Of a stretch of DNA of 6,387 nucleotides, positions 1 to 6,387 are shown one piece after another. A model generated the notes under the pieces. It was given only the letters and a program-made list of their open reading frames with translations, did not search any database and was not told where the DNA came from. The translations under genes and the position numbers were made by a program. The DNA comes from Candidatus Latescibacterota bacterium. Its GTDB lineage: Bacteria > Latescibacterota > UBA2968 > UBA8231. The DNA lies in the NCBI GenBank assembly GCA_022827165.1, contig JAJDTN010000050.1:1-6387 (forward strand), in the 5' to 3' direction. Position 1 is the stretch's first letter, and the number at the start of each line of letters is the position of its first letter.

Positions 1-192
1 CTGGTCGATGCTCTTCCAGCCGTTGATGGAGGAGCCGTCGAACATGACGCCGTCCTCGAAGGCGTCCTCGTCGAAGGCGTCGGCGGTCATGGTCACGTGG
101 TGCCAGCGCCCCCTCGGATCGGTGAAGCGGAGATCCACGAACTCCAGGTTGCCATCGGTGATCATCTTGAGCACGGTGTCGACGTCGGCCAT
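1..192 (-). CDS. glnA: Type I glutamine synthetase, N-terminal fragment (cut by window edge)
   Basis: This is the start of a glutamine synthetase, the cytosolic enzyme that makes glutamine from glutamate, ammonia and ATP. Only the first 64 residues are in the window; GSI subunits are usually around 470 residues. The fragment begins MADVDTVLKMITDGNLEF, followed by VDLRFTDPRGRWHHVT (residues 19-34) and MFDGSSINGWKSI (50-62). These are the hallmark segments of the GSI N-terminal beta-grasp domain, where the FDGSS loop contributes to the active site between subunits. The ATG at 192-190 gives the usual family N-terminus. A GGAAAG (plus-strand 201-206) lies 8 nt upstream and can serve as ribosome binding site. 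The gene is divergent from the M6 protease gene. The adenylylation tyrosine region is outside the window, so the subtype cannot be settled. Confidence 0.95.
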   Translation of the reverse strand, partial: MADVDTVLKMITDGNLEFVDLRFTDPRGRWHHVTMTADAFDEDAFEDGVMFDGSSINGWKSIDQ

Positions 193-429
193 GATCCCTG
201 CTTTCCGTGAGAATCGGGAGATGATGGGGTTTGCAGACATCGCCGAAGGAAGCCGGGGACCGTCCCCGTGTCAAAGTCCGCGGAACCCTCGCGGCCGAGT
301 GCGAGGCCGGCTTTATTGGGACGACTCCCCGCCTCTCCCGCCGCTCGCCGGATCCGTCGCCCTCGGGTTGCTGCCCATGCTCGGCAAGGCCCCCCGGAAC
401 CACGCTTCGACCCAGCTCGTCTAAGGCCC
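193..429. promoter_or_regulatory. Divergent intergenic region between glnA and the M6 protease gene
   Basis: This 237-bp spacer should hold the promoters of both outward-facing genes. Towards glnA there is a perfect TTGACA (plus-strand 269-274, read on the minus strand), but the hexamer 17 nt further on (TTCCTT) is a poor -10, so the promoter is not convincing. I found no sigma-54 element (TGGCAC-N5-TTGCA), although glnA genes often have one. Towards the protease the only AT-rich spot is TTTATT at 312-317, with no good -35 before it. A weak 6-bp hairpin (CCTCGC 287-292 with GCGAGG 301-306, loop of 8) precedes that spot. No additional small gene is supported here. Confidence 0.5.
254..268. promoter_or_regulatory. 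15-bp palindrome, possible operator upstream of glnA
   Basis: CGGGGAC-C-GTCCCCG is a perfect 7+7 bp inverted repeat with one central base. It lies 61 nt upstream of the glnA start codon and directly abuts a TTGACA hexamer on the minus strand (269-274). A two-fold symmetric site of this size with a 1-nt centre looks more like a dimeric regulator site than an RNA hairpin, since the loop would be too tight. Its position just inside a putative -35 would suit a repressor. The regulator is unknown, and in such GC-rich DNA a chance palindrome is possible. Confidence 0.35.
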
Positions 430-3168
430 ATGGGCCCCGGCCGGCAACGCTGCAGGATCACCTTCGTCCGTCTCGCCCTGCTCCTGCCGGGGTGCGGCCT
501 CCTGGCCCCGGAGCCGGCCCCGGCCGGTCTCTCCGGTCACGCCCTCGACCCCGCCCTGCGCCCGGCGGCGGCCTCCCTGCCCTCCAAGGGCCGCCTGCGG
601 GCGCTGGTCGTCTTCGCCCGCTTCCGCGGCGAGGAAGGGCCCTCGGAGGCGCCCTCCTGGGCCGGCGATCTCTTCGACCCCGGCCTGCCGGGCAGCCTCT
701 CCCACTTCTTCCACGAGATGTCCCACGGCCAGTTCCGGCTGCAGGGGGAGGTTCTGCCGAAGGTCTACACCTCCACCGGTCCCTCCTCGGCCTACCTGGC
801 CGGGGACTCGGGCCTCTTCGGCAACTTCAGCCGCCAGATCCTCGCCGCCGCCGATGCCGACCCCGGCGTCGACTTCCGCCGTTTCGACGACGACGGTCCG
901 GACCTCGTGCCGGACTCCGGTGACGACGACGGCTACGTGGACCTCGTGCTCCTCGTGGTGCAGTCCACGCCGACGGGGTTCATCCGCGGAGACGCCAACG
1001 GCGTCGCCAGCCTGGGGCTTGCCACCGCCTTCCGTACCTCGGACACGGGCCGGGGGGGTCACCCCATCCGCGTCCGCGCCGACGCCGACGGCGGCGGGAC
1101 CCTGCAGCGGGGCCGCAGCTTCGGCGAGGCGGCCGGCATCATCGCCCACGAGATCGGCCACCTCCTCGGCCTGCCCGACCTCTACGATCTCGACGTGAGG
1201 CGCTACGATCCGGCCTCGGAGCTGGACCGCCACTCCGGCGGCATCGGCTACTGGGGGCTGATGGCCCACGGCCTCCGGGGATGGAACGACAGCAACCGCG
1301 GTCCCAACCCGTTCTGCGCCTGGAGCCTCAGGCAGCTCGGATGGCTGGGCCAGGACAACGAGCGCCTCGTGCGGGTGACCGGCTCCATGGACGGGGCGCC
1401 GCTGGCCGACGTGAACCGCGGCGGCAGGGTCTACGAGCTGCCCGTGGACGACGGCGAGTACCTGCTGGTGGAGCACCGCGGCGCCGAGGGCAGCCACTAC
1501 GACCGCGACCTGCCCGCCAGCGGGGTGCTCATCTGGCACGTCCAGGAGGCCGCCGGCAGCAACGATCTGGAGCGGCGCAAGCTCGTCGACCTGGTCTGCG
1601 CCGACGGACGCTACACCGACGCCGGCTTTCCCCTCGGCACCGGCCCATCGGCGTCCCTGGGCGGGGACAACCTCGACTTCTGGTCCCTCGACGCCGGGTA
1701 CAACGAGACCCACGCCGGCAACCTGGGCGACGCCACCGACCCCTACGACGGGGTCCGCTTCACCGAGCTGTCGCCGCTGACCAATCCGGCTCTCAACCGG
1801 GTGAACGTCAACCGCATCCGGCGCACCGCCGACGGCTTCGCCGCCGACCTGACCGTGGAGGACCCGAGGCGGGCGGGGCGGGTCCGCGACCTGGTGTGGC
1901 GGGACACGGTGGAGGTCGTCGGCGACGTGCGCGTCCCCGCGGGCTCCGCCCTGCACATGGAGGCCGGCACCGTCGTCCTCGTCGGGCCCGACGGCCTCGG
2001 CGCCGGCACCGACCCCGACCGGGGGCAGATCGTCGTCGACGGCGTCCTGACCACCACCGGCCCCGTGCTCTTCGCCTCCGCCGCGGCGCAGCCGGCCCCC
2101 GGGGACTGGGGAGGCATCCAGGTCTCGGCCAGCGGCGGCCTGGACCTGCACGAGGTCGCCATCGAGCACGCCACCGACGGCCTGACCATCCAGGGGGCGG
2201 GGCGCCAGCAGAACCTGTCGAGGGTGGAGATCCGGCACCCGGCGGCCACGGGTCTGCTCCTGGAGTCCGTCGACGGTCCGGTCCGCCTCCACGGCGTCGA
2301 GGTGACCGGCGCCGGCGGCGCGGGGATCGCCCTCCGCGGCGGCGCCCCCGTCGAAGCCGACGACCTCTCGGTGCGCCACTGTGGACAGGGGCTCGTCTGC
2401 GAGGGCGGCTTCCTGCTTCTCTCCGGTTCGGACCTGCGGGAGAACGGCCCCGGTTCGGCCGGCCCCGACCTGGTGATGGAGAACGGGGCCCGGGGAACCA
2501 TCAACGGCAACCGCTTCTCCGGGTCCGGGCTGGGTCTGCACCTGCGCCGCTCCGAGGCCGTGCTGCTGGAGGGCAACGACCTGGCCGGCTACCGGCTGGC
2601 CCTGCGGTCCACCCACGCGGCGCCCCGGATCCTGCGCAACCGCTTCGCCCAGGTCGACACGGTGGTCGTGGCCGAGGGCTTCCCGGTGCCCCTGCGCCTG
2701 CAGCTCAACACCGTCGTCGAGGCCGGGGTCCTGGTGGTCAACACCACGCCCCACCGCATCGACGCGCGGCGCAACTGGTGGGGAACGGCCGAGGCCGGGG
2801 AGATCGAGACCCGCATGGCGGGCCCGGTGGACTGGAACCCCTTCCTCAACTCCGACCCGCGGCGGCCCGTCGGTTTCGAGCTGGCCCAGAACTACCCGAA
2901 CCCTTTCATCGAGACCACGGTCATCGAGTTCAGCGTGCCCCCCCTGCCGGCCTCCCTCGGCGGCAGCGGCCCCATGACCCTGGAGGTGCGCACCCTCCTC
3001 GGCGGCCTGGTGCGCCGCCTGCTCGACCAGGAGGCGGCGCCGGGGGTGTTCCAGATCGAGTGGGACGGCCGCGACGAGCGCGGCCTGCGGGCGGCCAGCG
3101 GCTACTACTACTGCGAGCTCTTCGTCGGCGGTCTCTACCTGCGCCGGCGGATGCTCCTGCTGCGATAG
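430..3168 (+). CDS. Secreted M6-family metalloprotease with beta-helix and C-terminal sorting-like domain
   Basis: Predicted exported zinc endopeptidase of 912 residues, related to the immune inhibitor A (M6) family. Residues 1-32 look like a Sec signal peptide: basic start (R5, R7, R9, R14), hydrophobic LALLLPGCGLL (15-25), likely cleavage after APA (30-32). An acidic, possibly calcium-binding stretch follows (FDDDGPD 152-158, SGDDDGYVD 163-171). The zinc site is HEIGHLLGLPD (H240, E241, H244, D250), with a Met-turn-like GYWGLMAHG around M278 and the M6-typical GVLIWH (365-370). Residues about 485-800 form repeated short beta strands with PGDWGGI (W560) and NWWGT (782-786), typical of right-handed beta-helix proteins. 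The last ~95 residues contain QNYPNPF (820-826) and a FlgD/Ig-like fold ending SGYYYCELFVGG..., as in type IX secretion C-terminal domains. The ATG at 430 was chosen because the GTG at 268 would bury the signal peptide; its ribosome site (AAGG, 3 nt away) is poor. C22 resembles a lipobox cysteine, but the proline before the glycine is atypical. Substrate is unknown. Confidence 0.9.
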   Translation: MGPGRQRCRITFVRLALLLPGCGLLAPEPAPAGLSGHALDPALRPAAASLPSKGRLRALVVFARFRGEEGPSEAPSWAGDLFDPGLPGSLSHFFHEMSHGQFRLQGEVLPKVYTSTGPSSAYLAGDSGLFGNFSRQILAAADADPGVDFRRFDDDGPDLVPDSGDDDGYVDLVLLVVQSTPTGFIRGDANGVASLGLATAFRTSDTGRGGHPIRVRADADGGGTLQRGRSFGEAAGIIAHEIGHLLGLPDLYDLDVRRYDPASELDRHSGGIGYWGLMAHGLRGWNDSNRGPNPFCAWSLRQLGWLGQDNERLVRVTGSMDGAPLADVNRGGRVYELPVDDGEYLLVEHRGAEGSHYDRDLPASGVLIWHVQEAAGSNDLERRKLVDLVCADGRYTDAGFPLGTGPSASLGGDNLDFWSLDAGYNETHAGNLGDATDPYDGVRFTELSPLTNPALNRVNVNRIRRTADGFAADLTVEDPRRAGRVRDLVWRDTVEVVGDVRVPAGSALHMEAGTVVLVGPDGLGAGTDPDRGQIVVDGVLTTTGPVLFASAAAQPAPGDWGGIQVSASGGLDLHEVAIEHATDGLTIQGAGRQQNLSRVEIRHPAATGLLLESVDGPVRLHGVEVTGAGGAGIALRGGAPVEADDLSVRHCGQGLVCEGGFLLLSGSDLRENGPGSAGPDLVMENGARGTINGNRFSGSGLGLHLRRSEAVLLEGNDLAGYRLALRSTHAAPRILRNRFAQVDTVVVAEGFPVPLRLQLNTVVEAGVLVVNTTPHRIDARRNWWGTAEAGEIETRMAGPVDWNPFLNSDPRRPVGFELAQNYPNPFIETTVIEFSVPPLPASLGGSGPMTLEVRTLLGGLVRRLLDQEAAPGVFQIEWDGRDERGLRAASGYYYCELFVGGLYLRRRMLLLR

Positions 3169-3170
3169 GA
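3167..3170 (+). promoter_or_regulatory. Ribosome binding site for the zincin gene, overlapping the upstream stop
   Basis: AGGA overlaps the TAG stop of the M6 protease and sits 11 nt before the GTG start at 3182. It supports that GTG and suggests translation of the two genes is linked on one transcript. The spacing is slightly long, so the site is probably not strong. Confidence 0.5.
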
Positions 3171-3181
3171 CCGGACAAGCC

Positions 3182-3550
3182 GTGAACCGCAAGCGCTTCG
3201 AGGCGCTGGTGGAGGCCGCCCTGGCCCGCATCCCCGAGCCCTTCCGGGAGGCGATGGACAACCTCGCCGTCATCGTCGAGGACTGGCCCGACCGGGAGCT
3301 GATGGACGAGATGTACGGCGACCCGGAGACCTACGTGTACGGACTGTTCTCCGGCACGCCGCTGCCCGAGCGCCGGGTGGAGGACTCCGGCGACCTGCCC
3401 GCCGTCATCCGCATCTACCAGGCCGCCCTGGAGTACGACTTCCCCGACCTCGCCGACCTGGAGGAGGAGCTGGAGATCACCCTCGTCCACGAGATCGCCC
3501 ACTACATGGGCTTCGACGAGGAGCAGCTGGAGGCCCTGGGCTACGCCTGA
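3182..3550 (+). CDS. Small zincin-like metallopeptidase family protein (PF06262-type)
   Basis: This 122-residue protein matches the small zincin-like metallopeptidase family (formerly DUF1025). What I see: an N-terminal helix NRKRFEALVEAALARIP, then DNLAVIVEDWPD, a central GLFSGTPLPERR (about 54-65) equivalent to the family's 'LYEGIPLTER' segment, an IRIYQ strand, and the zinc motif HEIAHYMGFD (H103, E104, H107; D112 possible third ligand) close to the C-terminus, ending EEQLEALGYA. Length and motif position are normal for the family. There is no signal peptide or membrane segment, so it should be cytosolic. The physiological substrate of this family is not established. The GTG start is supported by the AGGA before it and by the family-like N-terminus. 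The gene follows the M6 protease by 13 bp, consistent with an operon, and converges with the aminotransferase gene. Confidence 0.9.
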   Translation: MNRKRFEALVEAALARIPEPFREAMDNLAVIVEDWPDRELMDEMYGDPETYVYGLFSGTPLPERRVEDSGDLPAVIRIYQAALEYDFPDLADLEEELEITLVHEIAHYMGFDEEQLEALGYA

Positions 3551-3566
3551 GGCGGCGGTCCCGCCT
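3550..3566. terminator. Short hairpin in the convergent gap, possible bidirectional terminator
   Basis: AGGCGG (3550-3555), a five-base loop CGGTC, then CCGCCT (3561-3566) makes a 6-bp GC-rich stem that fills the whole 16-bp gap between two convergent stop codons. There is no proper T-run on either strand, so it would be an atypical intrinsic terminator at best. The position is right for ending both transcripts; strength cannot be judged from sequence alone. Confidence 0.35.
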
Positions 3567-4922
3567 TCAGCCGGGCAGGGCCCGCTCGAAGGCCTCGACG
3601 ATGCGGTCCGCCTCGTCCCGGCCCAGGACCAGCGGCGGCGACAGGGTCAGGACGCTGTTGGGCCCGCGCACGGCGTGGCTCATCTGCCCCACCAAAACCC
3701 CCTCGTTCCGCAGGGCCCCCTTCACCGCCGCCGTGCGCCCGGCGTCGAGCAGGGCGCCGCTCTCGTCGACCAGCTCCACGGCGAGCATCAGGCCGAGGCC
3801 GCGGACCTCGCCGACCACCGGCGACGAGAGCCCCTTCAGGCCCTCCAGCAGACTCGCCCCGACCTCGGCGGACCTCTCCCACAGCCGCTCGCCGGTGAGG
3901 ATGTCGATGTTGGCCAGGGCCGCGGCGCAGCAGGCGGGGTGGCCGCCGTAGGTGCAGACCTGGGCGAACTCGCGGCCATCGCCGGCCTCGCCGCGGAAGG
4001 CGTCGAAGATCTCCTCGGTCACCACCGTCGCCCCCAGGGGCAGGTACCCCGAGGTGATGCCCTTGGCCAGCACCATGATGTCGGGGGCCACCCCCCAGTG
4101 CTCGCAGGCGAAGAGCCGCCCCGTGCGCCCCCAGCCGGTGATCACCTCGTCGGTGATGAGCAGCACGCCGTAGCGGTCGCAGATCCGGCGCAGCCGGGGC
4201 AGGTAGTCGTCGGGCGGCACGATGACGCCGCCGCCGCCGATGACGGGCTCCACGACCACGGCGGCCACCGTCTCCGGCCCCTCGCGGCGGATCCGCTCGT
4301 CGAACTCGTCGACGCAGGCGAGGCCGCACTCCGGGTAGCGCAGGTTCAGGGGGCAGCGGTAGCAGTACGGCGGATCGACGTGGAGGAAGCCGGGCACCAG
4401 GGGCTCGTAGGGCTGGCGGCGGCCGACCTGCCCGGTGGCCGACAGGGCCCCGAAGGTGAAGCCGTGGTAGCCCTGGTAGCGGGCCAGGATCTTGTAGCGG
4501 TTCTGCCCGGGGTGGCGCTGGCGCTGGCACTGGCGGGCGATCTTGAAGGCGGTCTCGTTGGCCTCGGAGCCGCTGTTGGTGTAGAAGGTGCGGGACAGCC
4601 CTCCGGGCAGCAGCTCCGCCAGCCGCGCCGCCAGCCGCGCCGCCGGCTCGTTGATCTGCGAGTGCGGGTAGAACGGCAGGCGCTGCAGCTGCTCGAAGGC
4701 GGCCTCGGAGATCTCCGTGCGGCCGTAGCCGACGTTGACGTTCCACAACCCGCCGCCGGCGTCGAGGAAGGCCCGCCCCTCGGCGTCGTACAGGGTGCTG
4801 CCCTCGCCGCGCTCGAAGACGAGGAGCGGGTTGTCTGAGCCTCGCGGTCCGTGCTGAAACAGCGGATGCCAGCAGTGGTCTCCGTCGAGCTGTCTCAGCT
4901 CGGCGGCGTCGAGTGTCGTCAT
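3567..4922 (-). CDS. Class III PLP-dependent aminotransferase, taurine/omega-amino acid:pyruvate type, with four-Cys cluster
   Basis: Predicted cytosolic fold-type I, class III transaminase of 451 residues, a normal length. Such enzymes move an amino group from an omega-amino donor (taurine, beta-alanine, diamines) to pyruvate or another keto acid; the donor here is not determined. Visible: YTNSGSEANETAFK (114-127, cofactor phosphate binding), GYHG (151-154), VVVEP (222-226), DEVITGWGRTG (258-268; D258 for the PLP ring nitrogen), LAKGITSGYLPLG (285-297; K287 Schiff-base lysine) and TYGGHP (324-329). Residues 185-204 carry C187, C190, C199 and C203 (CxxC-x8-CxxxC), a segment I associate with taurine:pyruvate aminotransferase-like members. 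The ATG start has GGAG 5 nt upstream and gives a family-like N-terminus. The SNF2 gene lies 46 bp upstream on the same strand. Alternatives are a putrescine or beta-alanine aminotransferase; no taurine transport or sulfoacetaldehyde gene is in view to decide. Confidence 0.92.
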   Translation of the reverse strand: MTTLDAAELRQLDGDHCWHPLFQHGPRGSDNPLLVFERGEGSTLYDAEGRAFLDAGGGLWNVNVGYGRTEISEAAFEQLQRLPFYPHSQINEPAARLAARLAELLPGGLSRTFYTNSGSEANETAFKIARQCQRQRHPGQNRYKILARYQGYHGFTFGALSATGQVGRRQPYEPLVPGFLHVDPPYCYRCPLNLRYPECGLACVDEFDERIRREGPETVAAVVVEPVIGGGGVIVPPDDYLPRLRRICDRYGVLLITDEVITGWGRTGRLFACEHWGVAPDIMVLAKGITSGYLPLGATVVTEEIFDAFRGEAGDGREFAQVCTYGGHPACCAAALANIDILTGERLWERSAEVGASLLEGLKGLSSPVVGEVRGLGLMLAVELVDESGALLDAGRTAAVKGALRNEGVLVGQMSHAVRGPNSVLTLSPPLVLGRDEADRIVEAFERALPG

Positions 4923-4927
4923 GGGAT

Positions 4928-4931
4928 CTCC
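4928..4931 (-). promoter_or_regulatory. Ribosome binding site of the aminotransferase gene
   Basis: On the minus strand GGAG precedes the ATG at 4922 by 5 nt, a good Shine-Dalgarno that fixes this start. It lies only 3 nt downstream of a GC-rich hairpin, so accessibility could be influenced by that structure. Confidence 0.7.
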
Positions 4932-4934
4932 GTG

Positions 4935-4951
4935 CGCCGGCGGCGCCGGCG
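4935..4951 (-). promoter_or_regulatory. Intercistronic GC hairpin between the SNF2 and aminotransferase genes
   Basis: CGCCGGC-GGC-GCCGGCG is a perfect 7-bp all-G/C stem with a 3-nt loop, inside the 46-bp gap between the helicase stop and the aminotransferase start. No T-run follows on the minus strand, so it is not a classical terminator. It could stabilise or separate the two messages, or limit ribosome entry at the GGAG just after it. It could also be coincidental GC repetition. Confidence 0.4.
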
Positions 4952-4968
4952 GCTGGGGGATGGCGGGA

Positions 4969-6387
4969 TCATGGGGGGGAGGCGGCTTCCGCCGGGGCCG
5001 CGGCCGCCTCCACCGGTTCGTAGGCCGGCGGCACGGGACCGCCGGCCACCAGGCTCTCCTTCAGGGTCCGGGCGTGGCTGCAGGCGCCGCGGTAGTGGAA
5101 GCCGCGGCAGTCGCAGGTGATGTCGGCGCCGATCACCTCGAGGGTGTAGCGCACCCCCGGGTCGCGGGAGCTGGCGATGCGGTAGACCCGCTCCCGGGGC
5201 CCGGCCAGGACCGCCGCCAGGGCCTGGATCGCCCCCTCCGAGACCGGCACGAGGGCGGCCTTCGTCTCCGGCCCGAGGCGCTCCCCCTGCTCGCGGATGT
5301 ACTCCTCGCCGGCGTCCCTCAGCACCTCGGCCAGGTGCTCGCGGCCGTGCTCGCCGGCGCGCAGGCTGTCGGCGCTCACGTCCAGCCTCCTGAGCATGCG
5401 CTGCAGCTCGCCCATCACGTCGGCGTCGAGGTCGCCGAGGGAGCGGCCCTCCACCAGCTCGTCGACGATGCGCGCCTTGTTCTCCAGCACGGTGCGCACG
5501 AACTCCTCGATCGTGCCGCGGGCGACCATGTAGGTCACGTTCACCGTGCCCGCCTGGCCGATGCGGTGGGCGCGGTCCTCGGCCTGCCAGTGGTTGGCGG
5601 GCACCCAGTCGAGGTCGTTGAACACCACCTGGCGCGCCGCGGTCAGGTTGACACCGGTGCCGCCGGCGTGGATCTGCCCCACGTAGACGCGCACCGACTC
5701 GTCCTCCTGGAAGCGGTCGATCTGCTCCTGGCGCTGGTTGACCGGGGTCTTGCCGGTGACCGCCACGGCCTGGTCCCCGAAGTGGCGCATGAACCGCCGG
5801 CCCGGGTTGGTGAAGCCGGTGAAGACGAGGACCTTCTCGCCCTGGTCGACGGCGCCCTGCACGTACTCCAGGGTATGGCGGCTCTTGGCGATGGCCATGT
5901 GCTTGCGCGCCGAGGCGAGCATGCCGATCCCCATGCGCCGGCCCCGGGTGTCGCGTTGGGGCGCCTCTCCACTCTCGCCGAGAAAGGCGCGCACCGCCTC
6001 GTCGAGGGCCTCCCGGGCCTTCTCCGGGATGTCGACGTCGATCCAGGAGCGCACCTTCGGGGGCAGGTCGAGGACCTCGTCCTTGTTGCGCCGCAGCATG
6101 ATGCCGTGGAGCTGCACGGCCAGCTCCTCGACGTTGCTGGCGCCGGAGGTGATCCAGTGGCCGTAGTCGTTCTTCTCGGCGGCGCAGTAGCGTTTGGCGA
6201 AGCCGAAGAACGAGCGCCCCAGGGAGTGGTCGACGAGCTGCAGCAGCGGGAACAGGTCCCGGGGCCGGTTGGTCAGGGGCGTGCCCGTGAGGGCGTGGAC
6301 CATGGGGTCGCCGGCGGTGCGGTCGACGAGCCGCGTCGACAGCTTCGAGCGCTGCGAGGTGTGGTTCTTCAGGTAGTGGGCCTCGTC
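4969..6387 (-). CDS. SNF2-family DEAD/DEAH-box ATPase with C-terminal SWIM zinc finger (5' part outside window)
   Basis: This is the C-terminal 472 residues of a SNF2-family DNA-dependent ATPase/translocase; the reading frame runs unbroken to the window edge, so the true start is outside. Numbering from the edge, it opens exactly at the Walker B box DEAHYLKN (1-8), then motif III LTGTPLTNR (33-41), the SNF2 linker LRRNKDEVLDLPPK (98-111), KVLVFTGFTN (185-194) at the start of the helicase C lobe, motif V GGTGVNLTAA (242-251) and motif VI QAEDRAHRIGQ (268-278). This is a complete second RecA lobe, resembling the SMARCAL1-like branch. The tail has C425, C427, C436 and H438 (CDC-x8-CSH), a SWIM zinc finger expected to bind DNA or protein, followed by a low-complexity Ala/Pro/Glu tail. 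The first lobe with Walker A is not visible. It may share a transcript with the downstream aminotransferase, though the functions look unrelated. Likely role is DNA repair or nucleoprotein remodelling; this is inference. Confidence 0.93.
   Translation of the reverse strand, partial: DEAHYLKNHTSQRSKLSTRLVDRTAGDPMVHALTGTPLTNRPRDLFPLLQLVDHSLGRSFFGFAKRYCAAEKNDYGHWITSGASNVEELAVQLHGIMLRRNKDEVLDLPPKVRSWIDVDIPEKAREALDEAVRAFLGESGEAPQRDTRGRRMGIGMLASARKHMAIAKSRHTLEYVQGAVDQGEKVLVFTGFTNPGRRFMRHFGDQAVAVTGKTPVNQRQEQIDRFQEDESVRVYVGQIHAGGTGVNLTAARQVVFNDLDWVPANHWQAEDRAHRIGQAGTVNVTYMVARGTIEEFVRTVLENKARIVDELVEGRSLGDLDADVMGELQRMLRRLDVSADSLRAGEHGREHLAEVLRDAGEEYIREQGERLGPETKAALVPVSEGAIQALAAVLAGPRERVYRIASSRDPGVRYTLEVIGADITCDCRGFHYRGACSHARTLKESLVAGGPVPPAYEPVEAAAAPAEAASPP

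Noticed and set aside
268..429. N-terminal extension of the M6 protease from a GTG at 268
   Set aside because: The added 54 residues are Arg/Pro/Ala-rich with no family similarity, overlap the glnA-side palindrome, and would place the signal peptide internally.
1281..3185. A 634-codon plus-strand open frame overlapping the protease gene
   Set aside because: The translation is almost entirely Arg/Pro/Gly/Ala, typical of an out-of-frame reading of GC-rich coding DNA.
421..3273. A 950-codon open frame antisense to the M6 protease gene
   Set aside because: It has Val/Gly/Ala/Asp/Gln/His-rich low-complexity translation with no motifs, and is the expected mirror of G/C-rich third positions in the real gene, which carries a full protease signature.
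3541..4838. Long open frames overlapping the aminotransferase gene on both strands (3541-4746 minus, 3675-4838 plus)
   Set aside because: Both are low-complexity shadows; the 451-residue frame on the minus strand carries all class III transaminase motifs.
5738..6166. Plus-strand open frame of 142 codons opposite the SNF2 gene
   Set aside because: Ser/Arg/Thr-rich with no recognisable motif; the minus strand encodes conserved helicase motifs across the same stretch.
1..6387. CRISPR array, tRNA, rRNA, IS element, prophage or defence island
   Set aside because: I saw no direct-repeat arrays, cloverleaf-like RNA genes, transposase motifs or terminal inverted repeats. The SNF2 gene alone, without nuclease or methylase neighbours in view, is not enough to call a defence system.

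Overview
This is a GC-rich bacterial chromosomal window with strong G/C bias at third codon positions, which is why long antisense shadow ORFs appear. I see no phage, IS, CRISPR, tRNA or rRNA signal. The best clue to the organism is a secreted protein built as M6 metalloprotease, then beta-helix, then a C-terminal 'NYPNPF' sorting-like domain. That architecture is frequent in the Fibrobacterota-Chlorobi-Bacteroidota (FCB) group and in high-GC candidate phyla near it (Eisenbacteria, Krumholzibacteriota and Latescibacterota types). The phylum assignment is inference only.

Layout from left to right. (1) At 1-192 on the minus strand lie the first 64 codons of a type I glutamine synthetase (glnA), cut by the window edge. 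(2) At 193-429 is a divergent intergenic region with a 15-bp near-perfect palindrome beside a TTGACA hexamer upstream of glnA. (3) At 430-3168 on the plus strand is a 912-residue secreted M6-family metalloprotease with a beta-helix and a putative type IX secretion/FlgD-like C-terminal domain. (4) At 3182-3550 on the plus strand is a small cytosolic zincin-like metallopeptidase, 13 bp downstream and probably co-transcribed. (5) At 3567-4922 on the minus strand is a class III PLP aminotransferase that carries a four-cysteine cluster; it converges on the zincin gene with only 16 bp between them. (6) At 4969-6387 on the minus strand is the C-terminal two-thirds or so of a SNF2-family helicase ending in a SWIM zinc finger. 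It enters the window exactly at its DEAH box and lies 46 bp upstream of the aminotransferase, possibly in the same transcript.

The genes do not form one obvious pathway. The plus-strand pair may be an operon of two unrelated zinc peptidases, one exported and one cytosolic. The minus-strand pair (helicase then aminotransferase) is separated by a strong GC hairpin next to the aminotransferase ribosome binding site. I do not see a clearly new multi-gene system. The points most worth a second look are the cysteine cluster in the aminotransferase, the C-terminal SWIM on the SNF2 protein, the protease/beta-helix/sorting-domain fusion, and the two palindromes.
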